From Lentimicrobium sp. (GTDB lineage: Bacteria; Bacteroidota; Bacteroidia; Flavobacteriales; Flavobacteriaceae), in assembly GCA_022758945.1 (NCBI GenBank), contig JAEMQE010000236.1:1-8853 (forward strand): a stretch of 8,853 bases of DNA, read 5' to 3'. This document shows positions 1-6,733 of this stretch, piece by piece. The notes under the pieces were generated by a model, which was given only the letters and a program-made list of their open reading frames with translations, had not been told where the DNA came from and did not search any database. Every line of letters begins with the position of its first letter. Positions within the stretch are counted from its first letter, which is position 1. The position numbers and the translations under genes were made by a program.

Positions 1-37
1 CTTGACAATGATCGCTAAATTTGAATTTCAATTATAG
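1..37 (+). other. Frameshifted remnant of the NDH-2 N-terminus
   Basis: All three forward frames are closed here: frame 1 stops at 16-18, frame 2 at 35-37, and frame 3 at 3-5 and 9-11. Yet frame 1 reads LDNDR (1-15), frame 2 reads KFEFQL (17-34) and frame 3 continues as RLISYKNNYNFF. Joined in order, these resemble the usual NDH-2 run into the NNYNFFPPL motif. That points to two single-base shifts, near 16 and 35, and possibly one extra codon near 45-50. The alignment is by eye against remembered family members. Confidence 0.5.
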
Positions 38-1229
38 ACTGATTAGTTACAAAAACAACTATAATTTCTTTCCGCCACTTATCTATCAAGTGGCTACGGC
101 ATTTTTGGAACCTTCTAGTATCAGCTATCCTTTTCGAAAGTTTTTCTCAGGCAAAAAGAACCTACAATTTCGTTTGGGTGAATTGCAAAAAGTAATTCCA
201 TCCGAAAATAAAATCATTCTCAATAATGGCGAATTGCATTATGACCAATTGGTTTTTGCCACTGGAGCCGAAACGAGTTATTTTGGTATGGAAAATGTCA
301 AGAAAAATGCCATTCCAATGAAAACCCTCAATGATGCCATTGAGATGCGAAATACCTTATTGAAAAATCTGGAAAAAGCTGCTATTTGCAAAGACATTCG
401 CACTAGAAGAACGCTGTTAACCATTGTGGTTGCCGGCGGTGGCCCAACTGGAGTCGAAGTTTCTGGAATGTTTGCTGAAATGCGAAAAAATATATTGCTC
501 AAAGAATATCCTGAATTAGACACAACAGCTAGTAATATATATTTGATTGATGGAGGTGATGCGCTATTATCACCAATGAGTAAAGATTCACAAAAAGATA
601 CACTCGAAGCCATAACTAAGCTCGGGGTTATTGTAAAACTAAATACCCGAGTAATTGATTATAAGGATGATACCGTTTTCTTAGCCGATGGAAAAACCAT
701 ACAAACCAAAAATTTAATTTGGGCAGCAGGTGTTTCAGCTAAAATATTTGAAGGAATTCCTATAGAAAGTTACGGACGCAGCAAACGAATGGCTACTGAT
801 GCCTTCAATAAAGTAAACGCTACCGAAAACATTTATGCCATTGGCGATACCTGCATTCAACTTAGCGATGCTGATTTTCCTGAAGGCCATCCTCAAGTGG
901 CTCAAGTGGCCATTCAACAAGGAGTCAATTTAGCCGAAAACTTCAAATTAATGCTCAAAAATAAACCGTTGAAACCCTTTAAATACAATGACAAAGGTTC
1001 TATGGCAATTATAGGAAAAAACAAAGCTGTTGTGGATTTACCCAAATCAAAAATGCATTTCAATGGCTTTTTTGCTTGGATGATTTGGTTGTTTGTGCAT
1101 TTAATGTCCTTGATAACCTATCGCAACCGAATCAATACTTTTTACCATTGGATGATAGCCTATTTCTCGAAAGACCAATCCTTGCGAATGATTATCAGAC
1201 CGGAAAAGAGAACTAAAGGGGATGCGTAG
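21..1229 (+). CDS. Type II NADH dehydrogenase (NDH-2), 5'-disrupted
   Basis: Single-subunit, non-proton-pumping NADH:quinone oxidoreductase of the FAD/NAD(P) disulfide-reductase fold, acting at the inner face of the cytoplasmic membrane. Residues are numbered from the TTG at 21. Visible are the NDH-2 segment NYNFFPPLIYQVATAFLEPS (13-32), the FAD-contact ATGAETSYFG (80-89), the NADH-binding GGGPTG (139-144), WAAGV (234-238), the second FAD motif YAIGD (272-276), and a C-terminal aromatic, membrane-associating stretch around FFAWMIWLFVHLMSLITYRN. About 30 N-terminal residues with the first FAD-binding GxGxxG are missing. The open frame has stops at 3-5 and 9-11, so the TTG at 21 is only the first possible start after a disruption and is unlikely to be a natural start. 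Without that segment the protein should not bind FAD, so this is either a pseudogene or an assembly or sequencing error. The family assignment is firm; the integrity of the gene is not. Confidence 0.85.
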   Translation: MNFNYRLISYKNNYNFFPPLIYQVATAFLEPSSISYPFRKFFSGKKNLQFRLGELQKVIPSENKIILNNGELHYDQLVFATGAETSYFGMENVKKNAIPMKTLNDAIEMRNTLLKNLEKAAICKDIRTRRTLLTIVVAGGGPTGVEVSGMFAEMRKNILLKEYPELDTTASNIYLIDGGDALLSPMSKDSQKDTLEAITKLGVIVKLNTRVIDYKDDTVFLADGKTIQTKNLIWAAGVSAKIFEGIPIESYGRSKRMATDAFNKVNATENIYAIGDTCIQLSDADFPEGHPQVAQVAIQQGVNLAENFKLMLKNKPLKPFKYNDKGSMAIIGKNKAVVDLPKSKMHFNGFFAWMIWLFVHLMSLITYRNRINTFYHWMIAYFSKDQSLRMIIRPEKRTKGDA

Positions 1230-1390
1230 TTTATATTGTTGGAAATATATCAAAAACGAAAAGAGAGGTATTATTAAACATAAAATTCTATTTTACATAA
1301 TATAAATTATAGTTCATTTAATAACATTGGAAGATAGAGCCTCAATTGGTAATTTCAATATATTTTCCATATAAATAAGACTTTCATAGT

Positions 1391-1424
1391 ATAAAAAAAG
1401 CATTACCAATAATGGTAATGCTTT
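1391..1424 (-). terminator. Rho-independent terminator (mainly for the DUF2911 gene)
   Basis: The arms AAAGCATTACC (1397-1407) and GGTAATGCTTT (1414-1424) form a perfect 11-bp stem around a 6-base loop. On the minus strand the stem is followed by a run of seven T (complement of the A run from 1393), the classical intrinsic terminator layout, about 20 bases after the stop codon of the minus-strand gene. On the plus strand only CTTTAGT follows, so it may stop the converging NDH-2 transcript less efficiently. The rest of 1230-1443 shows no credible gene. Confidence 0.8.
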
Positions 1425-1443
1425 AGTAAAAGATTTTACAATT

Positions 1444-1950
1444 TTATTTGATAGAAATTGGAATATTCCATTTTTCCCAAATTAAAAGAACACTATCATT
1501 ATTTATTTTATAAATTAAACTTTCGACACTTGAATCTGAAATGTTTTGCTTTACAGTAACTCTTAACTGATCGTCTTTTTCTTTATATTTATAAGCTCCC
1601 CATTGTTTAGCTTCTTTATTAAAAATAATGATGCATTCTTTTTCATTAGGAATCACAAAAAAAGAATATTTTCCTGCCGGTAATTTTGAACCTTCAATTA
1701 TTAAATCCTTATCGGTTTCAAAAGTTGTCGCGTCATTGGCTCCGGCACGCCAAACTTTATTAAACGGTACTAATTCTCCCCAAATTTTTCTTCCTTTTAC
1801 AGATGGACTGCAATAATTAATGGTAATGTTAGCACCATTAATTTTACCAGTAGCTACTGCTGCTGGGCTTGCCGGTTTATCTTGTGCGGTAACGAACGTT
1901 ACCGTTAATAAGACAATGAACATCAAATAAATTTTCTTTTGTAATCCCAT
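1444..1950 (-). CDS. Secreted DUF2911-family protein
   Basis: A 168-residue protein of unknown function. Residues 1-22 form a Sec signal peptide (MGLQKK, a hydrophobic core, then TA before QD). Cleavage after A22 would leave an N-terminal Gln, common in Bacteroidetes exported proteins. There is no lipobox cysteine, so it is probably periplasmic or secreted. The mature part carries DUF2911 hallmarks: INYCSPSVKGRKIWGELVPF, then KVWRAGANDATTF, LPAGKYSFFVIP, IIIFNKEAKQWGAYKY and a terminal VLLIWEK strand. Length is typical of a single-domain member. It is a monocistronic minus-strand gene, divergent from the DUF294 gene and followed by a clear terminator. The ATG start is preceded by an A-rich leader. 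The family has no established biochemical role that I know of. Confidence 0.88.
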   Translation of the reverse strand: MGLQKKIYLMFIVLLTVTFVTAQDKPASPAAVATGKINGANITINYCSPSVKGRKIWGELVPFNKVWRAGANDATTFETDKDLIIEGSKLPAGKYSFFVIPNEKECIIIFNKEAKQWGAYKYKEKDDQLRVTVKQNISDSSVESLIYKINNDSVLLIWEKWNIPISIK

Positions 1951-1996
1951 GATTTAAAATGTTTTAGTTTGAGTTATAAATTTATAATAACTTAAT

Positions 1997-2004
1997 TAAA
2001 TTTG
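1997..2004 (+). promoter_or_regulatory. Possible Bacteroidetes -7 box upstream of the DUF294 gene
   Basis: TAAATTTG matches the Bacteroidetes -7 consensus TAnnTTTG completely. A TTTG ends at 1971, but the 25-base spacing is longer than the usual roughly 17-23, so the -33 element is doubtful. Transcription starting just downstream would put the inverted repeat at 2010-2042 at the very 5' end of the message. In such AT-rich DNA a chance match is quite possible. Confidence 0.25.
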
Positions 2005-2009
2005 TAATT

Positions 2010-2042
2010 ATTCTTAATTTTTTTAAGAAAAAATTAAGAAAT
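2010..2042. repeat. 15-bp perfect inverted repeat in the divergent intergenic region
   Basis: The arms 2010-2024 (ATTCTTAATTTTTTT) and 2028-2042 are exact reverse complements around a 3-base AAG loop. It sits between the divergently transcribed DUF2911 and DUF294 genes, where no terminator is needed. A cruciform, an operator or a 5'-leader hairpin are all possible. The composition is almost purely A/T, which weakens the case. The rest of 1951-2128 shows nothing else clear. Confidence 0.5.
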
Positions 2043-2128
2043 TTATAAATTAATCGTTTTACTCTAGTAAGGACAGTATTATAATTTATTAATTCATTAT
2101 TTTTACATTCGACTATACCAATTACAAT

Positions 2129-4045
2129 ATGAACACAATTGCAGAACACATTGCTGATTTTTTAAAGAAATATCCGCCATTTGATAATTTATCTTTTCAG
2201 GAACTATCTGAGATTGCTACAAGTATTCGTGTGGTAAATCTTGAAAAACACAAAATTTTGTTCCAAATAAATGATGTTTTACATGATAGTTTCTATGTTG
2301 TGGCTTCCGGAGTTATTAATCTATCCGTAATTGCAGATGCAGAGGAAACATTATTGAATAAATGTGTCGCAGGAGATATTTTTGGGTTGCGTCCGTTTTT
2401 TGCCAAAAATAATTATATGATGACGGCAAAAGCTCGTGAAGAAAGCATTATTTATGCGATTCCCATAGCCACTTTCCGCCCATTTGTAGCTAATAATTCA
2501 GAGGTTTTAGACTTTCTTTTGCATAGTTTCGCCACAAATACAAGCAATCCAAACGATATGGAAAATATCGGTGGAAAACTAATTTCTGATAATGTCTATT
2601 ATTCTAATCAACAATCTGAAATGCAGTATTTTCAGTTGTTAACTTACAATGTTTCTCCATTAAAAGTTGCCATAACTAGTATGGTTCAGGAAGTTGCACA
2701 ACAAATGACTGATGCTATGACTAATGGAGCTATTGTTTCTAAAGACAATTATCCTATTGGAATCATTACGAATACTGATATGTGTTCTAATATTGCCACT
2801 GGGCGATTCCCTATCACGACAACTGTAGATAGAATTATGTCATCACCTGTTGTAACTGTAGTAGAGAATATTTCTTTGGCTGAAGCCCAATTGTTAATGT
2901 TAAAAAATAATGTGACTCATTTGTGTGTTACTAAAGATGGTTCTGATAAATCGGACATCAAAGGGATTATTTCTGAACATGATTTGATTGTGGCTCAGGC
3001 TAATAATCCTGGGGTTTTGATAAAAGAAATTAAACGTTCCCAATCAGCCAAAGATTTAAAATCAATTCGGGAACGATTGACAAATCTTATTCAAAAATCA
3101 ATTCATAAAAACGTTTCAATTTCTAATATTAGTAATATCGCGAGTGAAATCAATTTGGCCATCATAAAAAGATCTGTCGAATTATCAATCTTGGATTTAG
3201 GCTCTCCTCCTGCTCGTTTTGCTTGGTTAAGCATTGGTAGTCAAGGAAGAAAAGAGCAATTATTACTAACAGATCAGGACAGTATTTTAATCTTTGAAGA
3301 CGTAACTGCCGATAAATACAGAGATGTAAAAGATTATTTCCTGAAATTAGGAAAAAGAACTACGGCTATTCTGGAAAAAGTGGGTTATGAATACTGTCCA
3401 AATGGACATATGGGAAGCAATATGCTGTGGTGTAAGTCATTGACTGATTGGACTAAACAATATAATAACTGGATGAATACTCCAGGTGAAAACAGTAATG
3501 AGATAAGCAGTATTTTCTTTGATTTCGAAATTGCTTTTGGTGAACAAAAAATTGAAGAATCAATTGAGAATGTCATTTTCAATAACGTGAAAAACAATTC
3601 TTTATTCTTTGATTTTCTTGGAAATGATGCCCTGCGCAAAAATGCACCATTAAGCTTTTTTAAGAAATTTATAGTGGAAGAAGAAGGTCCAAACAAAGAT
3701 AAATTTGACATAAAAACTCGTGCTTTAATGCCACTTATCGATGGAGCGCGTTTATTTAGTTTAAGCTATAATTTAAAAGGTGTCAATAATACTTTTATGA
3801 GATTCAAGCAATTAGCAATTGTAGATCCTAGAAATGCTGAAATTTATTTGAATTGTTCCGAAGCTTTTTTGACTTTATCAAAAATTAGAACTTTAGAGGG
3901 TTTAAAAAACGATAATTCCGGACAATTTATAAACTTGCAGGAATTATCAAAAGTGGACAAGGAAAATTTAAAAAATGCTTTAGCTCCAATGAGAGAATTA
4001 GAGGAATTAATAAAAAACAAGTTTCAACTTACCCAATTTTCATAA
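2129..4045 (+). CDS. cNMP-fold / CBS pair / DUF294 nucleotidyltransferase-like signalling protein
   Basis: A 638-residue cytoplasmic multidomain protein of the COG2905 type (cAMP-binding-like and CBS domains plus a GlnD/GlnE-like nucleotidyltransferase). Approximate order: cyclic-nucleotide-binding fold 17-130; two CBS motifs about 176-225 (ending PIGIITNTDM) and 232-290 (VDRIMSSPVVTVV to GIISEHDL); DUF294 nucleotidyltransferase about 335-480; C-terminal helical DUF294_C about 490-630. The polymerase-beta-type motif GSQGRKEQLLLTDQD spans 370-384, with candidate metal ligands D382 and D384 and a possible third acidic residue at D465 (FFDFE). The cNMP pocket lacks the usual Glu/Arg signature (it reads GDIFGLRPFF), so cAMP binding is doubtful; the CBS pair may sense adenine nucleotides. 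The gene lies 2 bases before the DnaQ-fold gene. Such pairs are often found together in bacteria, sometimes near acetate metabolism genes. The substrate of the transferase domain is unknown. Confidence 0.88.
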   Translation: MNTIAEHIADFLKKYPPFDNLSFQELSEIATSIRVVNLEKHKILFQINDVLHDSFYVVASGVINLSVIADAEETLLNKCVAGDIFGLRPFFAKNNYMMTAKAREESIIYAIPIATFRPFVANNSEVLDFLLHSFATNTSNPNDMENIGGKLISDNVYYSNQQSEMQYFQLLTYNVSPLKVAITSMVQEVAQQMTDAMTNGAIVSKDNYPIGIITNTDMCSNIATGRFPITTTVDRIMSSPVVTVVENISLAEAQLLMLKNNVTHLCVTKDGSDKSDIKGIISEHDLIVAQANNPGVLIKEIKRSQSAKDLKSIRERLTNLIQKSIHKNVSISNISNIASEINLAIIKRSVELSILDLGSPPARFAWLSIGSQGRKEQLLLTDQDSILIFEDVTADKYRDVKDYFLKLGKRTTAILEKVGYEYCPNGHMGSNMLWCKSLTDWTKQYNNWMNTPGENSNEISSIFFDFEIAFGEQKIEESIENVIFNNVKNNSLFFDFLGNDALRKNAPLSFFKKFIVEEEGPNKDKFDIKTRALMPLIDGARLFSLSYNLKGVNNTFMRFKQLAIVDPRNAEIYLNCSEAFLTLSKIRTLEGLKNDNSGQFINLQELSKVDKENLKNALAPMRELEELIKNKFQLTQFS

Positions 4046-4047
4046 CA

Positions 4048-4644
4048 ATGTTAGACTGGATAAAAAATATCAAAAAGGAATATCCTGAATTTTGGAAAAA
4101 TTATCTTTCTAAATTTGATAAAAAATCAAATCGATTTGTTGTGCTTTGCACTGAAACTACTGGTTTAAACCCTGAAAAAGACGTGATTTTGTCGATCGGT
4201 TCTTTTTCTGTAATCAACAATAGTATTCTCATTGGAGATAGTTTCGAAGCTTATTTTGCTCAGTATAAATTCTTTCACGACAACGGAATTTCAAACGAAT
4301 TTACTGTTGAAAGTAAAATGAAAAAACTTGGAGAATCTGAAGGAATTCAAGCCTTTATAGAGTTTATTGGGAATTCGGTATTGGTAGGCCATCATATTGA
4401 TTTTGATGTTGAAATGATTAATGCCGCTTTAGAAAGATTAGGTTGTGGAAGATTAAAAAATGAGGCTTTGGATATTGATATAATGCATCGAAAACTGCTG
4501 GATATCAATAATAAACAATTTTCGCTTGAAGAATTATGTGAGATTTACAAAATCCCTAAAAGTGACAGGAATTCGTCTTCCGAAGATGCCTATAAAATAG
4601 CATTACTTTTCCTGAAATTAAAATCTAGGCTTGGGTTGAATTAA
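4048..4644 (+). CDS. DnaQ-fold 3'-5' exonuclease homologue, probably catalytically impaired
   Basis: A 198-residue protein of the DEDD exonuclease superfamily (as in the DNA polymerase III epsilon subunit). The motif ExoI region reads CTETTGLNP, so C34 replaces the first metal-binding Asp of D-x-E while E36 is kept. Motif ExoII is intact (GHHIDFD, D120). In the ExoIII region NSSSEDA, N175 stands where the general-base His of H-x4-D is expected; D180 is kept. Two of the five catalytic residues are therefore gone, and strong nuclease activity is unlikely. The fold-defining segments and the C-terminal AYKIALLFLKL helix are preserved and the frame is open, which argues against simple decay. The gene starts 2 bases after the DUF294 gene and must be translationally coupled to it, so the two products may act together. 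Its stop overlaps the stop of the converging PPTase gene. Confidence 0.85.
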   Translation: MLDWIKNIKKEYPEFWKNYLSKFDKKSNRFVVLCTETTGLNPEKDVILSIGSFSVINNSILIGDSFEAYFAQYKFFHDNGISNEFTVESKMKKLGESEGIQAFIEFIGNSVLVGHHIDFDVEMINAALERLGCGRLKNEALDIDIMHRKLLDINNKQFSLEELCEIYKIPKSDRNSSSEDAYKIALLFLKLKSRLGLN

Positions 4645-5138
4645 ATAGAAATAATTTGCTCAAATCTCCCGTGATGGCTAATAGATACTGGCTTATAGCC
4701 TAATGTTTCATTTTCAAAATAACTTGGTATTTTATTGATTTTTTGAATATTATTTCGATTTTCTAAAGTTTTAATTGTATCAAAATCTTCGATATTCTCT
4801 ACTGCAATGGTGTTGATAAATTGAGGCTTAACTTCAGTTTTTGTATAATAAACAGTTTCTTTTATTGCTACTTTTCCATAAATAATTCCATCGATAATTT
4901 CCAAATCAAAACATTCTAATTGCAAAGGAAAATACCCCCGAATTTGCGTTTGCCGATTATAAATTTTATAAACCGCTTCCTTCCTGCTCCATAAATTCCA
5001 GACCATAACTTCTGAATCCTCTGCATTAAAAATCTGTAATTTCTCGTTTTTGGTAAAGATCTTATCCAAAAATCCTTTCCGATTCCAATTGCTTTCTTTT
5101 TGGGCTAAAGCCAAATCTACTATATCATTCCCTATCAT
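4641..5138 (-). CDS. 4'-phosphopantetheinyl transferase (AcpS-like)
   Basis: A 165-residue enzyme that would transfer the 4'-phosphopantetheine arm of coenzyme A to the serine of a carrier protein, in the cytoplasm. The two diagnostic PPTase motifs are present: GNDIVDL at 3-9 (Mg-ligand D5) and WSRKEAVYK at 50-58 (E54 as second Mg ligand, K58). The C-terminus has PVSISHHGRF, as in related Bacteroidetes PPTases. Its ATG overlaps the stop of the upstream ACP gene (ATGA at 5135-5138), which makes that ACP the obvious substrate. It is the last gene of the minus-strand biosynthetic run and meets the exonuclease-like gene tail to tail, with no terminator between them. Confidence 0.88.
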   Translation of the reverse strand: MIGNDIVDLALAQKESNWNRKGFLDKIFTKNEKLQIFNAEDSEVMVWNLWSRKEAVYKIYNRQTQIRGYFPLQLECFDLEIIDGIIYGKVAIKETVYYTKTEVKPQFINTIAVENIEDFDTIKTLENRNNIQKINKIPSYFENETLGYKPVSISHHGRFEQIISI

Positions 5139-5389
5139 TTTTCGGATAATTTCGTTTCAATAATTTCCATTGCTGATTTTACATCTAGCATTCGTTCCAT
5201 CGATTGATTATCAATTATAATATTAAATTCTTCTTCAATATCTAAAATTACATCTACTAAATTTGCCGAATTTATCTGCAAATCAGTAATAAAATCAGTA
5301 GTTTCCGTAAGATTTTCAAAGGCTTCCTGATTTTTGATATACGGCTTTACGATATTCTTTAACTTCTCGATAATTTCTTGCTTGTTCAT
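5135..5389 (-). CDS. Acyl carrier protein, pathway-specific
   Basis: An 84-residue, acidic, all-helical carrier protein. The phosphopantetheine site is S41 within LQINSANLVDVILDIEEEF, the start of helix II. The usual DSL triplet is NSA here, so N40 replaces the conserved Asp and A42 replaces Leu. The serine and the downstream acidic recognition helix are kept, so it should still be modified and bind partner enzymes. The divergence from the housekeeping DSL motif suggests an ACP dedicated to this pathway. It lies 15 bases after the ketosynthase stop and overlaps the PPTase start by 4 bases. Confidence 0.88.
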   Translation of the reverse strand: MNKQEIIEKLKNIVKPYIKNQEAFENLTETTDFITDLQINSANLVDVILDIEEEFNIIIDNQSMERMLDVKSAMEIIETKLSEK

Positions 5390-5404
5390 ATATTTTTATT
5401 TTGT

Positions 5405-6715
5405 TTAGTATTTGCTCCCTTCCCTTTGGGAAGGGCTGGGGTTGGGCTTGTATTTTTTAAAAATTACACATCCATTTACATCACCAAAACCAAAACTGGC
5501 TTTTGCTATTATATTCAATTCTTTTTCAATTAATTGTTGTGGAATTCGAGTCACATCAATCAATGCAGTGATTTCAGGATGCAAATCTTCACAATTGATA
5601 TTTGGAAAAATAAATCCTTGATGCAATTGCAAAACCGAAGCTACACTTTCTATACTTCCTGCGCCTGACAAACAATGTCCAACCATTGATTTTAGTGAGT
5701 TGATGTACGGGAAATCAATTCCAAATCTCCCTAAAGCTTCACTCCAATTCTGAATTTCCAAACTATCTTTTGAAGTAGCAGTCAAATGTCCGTTGATAGC
5801 ATCAATTTCATTGGGATGAATTCCCGCATTTTTCAAAGACTCTTTAATACATTTTCGCACTGCAACTGAATTTGGAGCTGTCATTGTTCCTTGACCACGT
5901 TGACCACCAGAATTTACGTTTCCACCAAGAACTTCAGCATATATTTTAGCTCCTCGAGCCAAAGCAGTTTCTAAATCTTCCAACACCAAAGCTCCTGCTC
6001 CACTTCCTGGCACAAATCCTGAAGCACTTTCTGACATTGGCCTTGAGCCTTGTTCCGGTGTTTCGTTATGTTTAAAAGTGCACACTTTCATCGCGTCAAA
6101 TCCACCCCAAATATAAGGGCCGGAATCACTCGTGCTTCCTGCCAAAATAAGTTTCGCCTGACCCGATTTGATGCGTTCATAAGCCATCAAAATAGCTTCT
6201 GTTCCTGTGGTACAGGCAGAGGAATTGGTGGTCACTTGATTTCCCAATCCTAATTTTCCACCCAAATAGGCGCTCACACCACTATTCATTGTTTGTGCAA
6301 CGGCTGTGCTTCCCAATCTTCTGGTTTGAAAGTCATCAATTTTATAGATACTTTCTCTAAATTTATCGATTCCGGAAGTTCCGGTTCCAAAAATAGTTCC
6401 ACTATCCCAATCAGGTTCTTCGTTGATTTCTATTGATAATCCAGCATCTTTCCAAGCATCAATACCTGCAATTACTCCGTATAAAATTCCGGATGAGTTA
6501 AAATTCCGTAATTCTAATTCCGTAAAATAGCGCAATGATAATTCGATAGAAACATCCGGTTTTCCGGCAATTTGACACGAAAAATGCAAACGTTCCAATT
6601 CGGCATCGTGCTTTATTCCTGAAATTCCATTTTTTATGGCATTGGTAAACGCATCGAGTCCCACTCCATTTGGAGCAACAACGCCAAGACCGGTAATTAC
6701 GACACGTTTATTCAT
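5405..6715 (-). CDS. FabF-like beta-ketoacyl-ACP synthase
   Basis: A 436-residue thiolase-fold condensing enzyme that would perform decarboxylative Claisen condensation of an acyl chain with malonyl-ACP. The N-terminus MNKRVVITGLGVVAPNG is typical. The catalytic triad is intact: C168 in NSSACTTGTEAI, H310 in INGHLTATSKDS, and H347 in SLKSMVGHCLSGAG (K342 also kept). The spacings C-H 142 and H-H 37 are close to those of E. coli FabF (140 and 37). A cysteine is present, so this is not a chain-length factor. Atypical details are HLTAT instead of HGTST and GFGDVNG instead of GFGGTNG, which suggest a specialised clade rather than housekeeping FabF. The last 13 or so residues (KPNPSPSQREGSKY) come from a palindromic repeat reading into the gene end. 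It lies upstream of the ACP and downstream of the dehydratase in the same orientation. Confidence 0.9.
   Translation of the reverse strand: MNKRVVITGLGVVAPNGVGLDAFTNAIKNGISGIKHDAELERLHFSCQIAGKPDVSIELSLRYFTELELRNFNSSGILYGVIAGIDAWKDAGLSIEINEEPDWDSGTIFGTGTSGIDKFRESIYKIDDFQTRRLGSTAVAQTMNSGVSAYLGGKLGLGNQVTTNSSACTTGTEAILMAYERIKSGQAKLILAGSTSDSGPYIWGGFDAMKVCTFKHNETPEQGSRPMSESASGFVPGSGAGALVLEDLETALARGAKIYAEVLGGNVNSGGQRGQGTMTAPNSVAVRKCIKESLKNAGIHPNEIDAINGHLTATSKDSLEIQNWSEALGRFGIDFPYINSLKSMVGHCLSGAGSIESVASVLQLHQGFIFPNINCEDLHPEITALIDVTRIPQQLIEKELNIIAKASFGFGDVNGCVIFKKYKPNPSPSQREGSKY
5415..5449. repeat. GC-rich palindromic repeat overlapping the ketosynthase 3' end
   Basis: The arms CCCTTCCC (5417-5424) and GGGAAGGG (5428-5435) form a perfect 8-bp stem with a 3-base loop, followed on the plus strand by a G-rich tail to about 5449. 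The composition contrasts sharply with the AT-rich surroundings. It encodes the low-complexity tail of the ketosynthase (NPSPSQREGS). I recall similar tails on unrelated Bacteroidetes proteins, which suggests a dispersed repeat, but copy number cannot be judged from this window. No T run follows it, so it is not an intrinsic terminator. In the RNA it would form a stable hairpin just before the ACP start. Confidence 0.6.
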
Positions 6716-6733
6716 TTTTTTTATTTTTTTGTG

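Noticed and set aside
278..613. Antisense open frame of 111 codons within the NDH-2 gene (-)
   Set aside because: It lies wholly opposite well-supported NDH-2 coding sequence and shows no recognisable motif.
3385..3711. Antisense open frame of 108 codons within the DUF294 gene (-)
   Set aside because: It lies opposite conserved DUF294 coding sequence, with no motif and no independent context.
5405..6715. Ketosynthase as a chain-length factor
   Set aside because: The active-site Cys (C168) and both His residues are present, so it should be a condensing enzyme.
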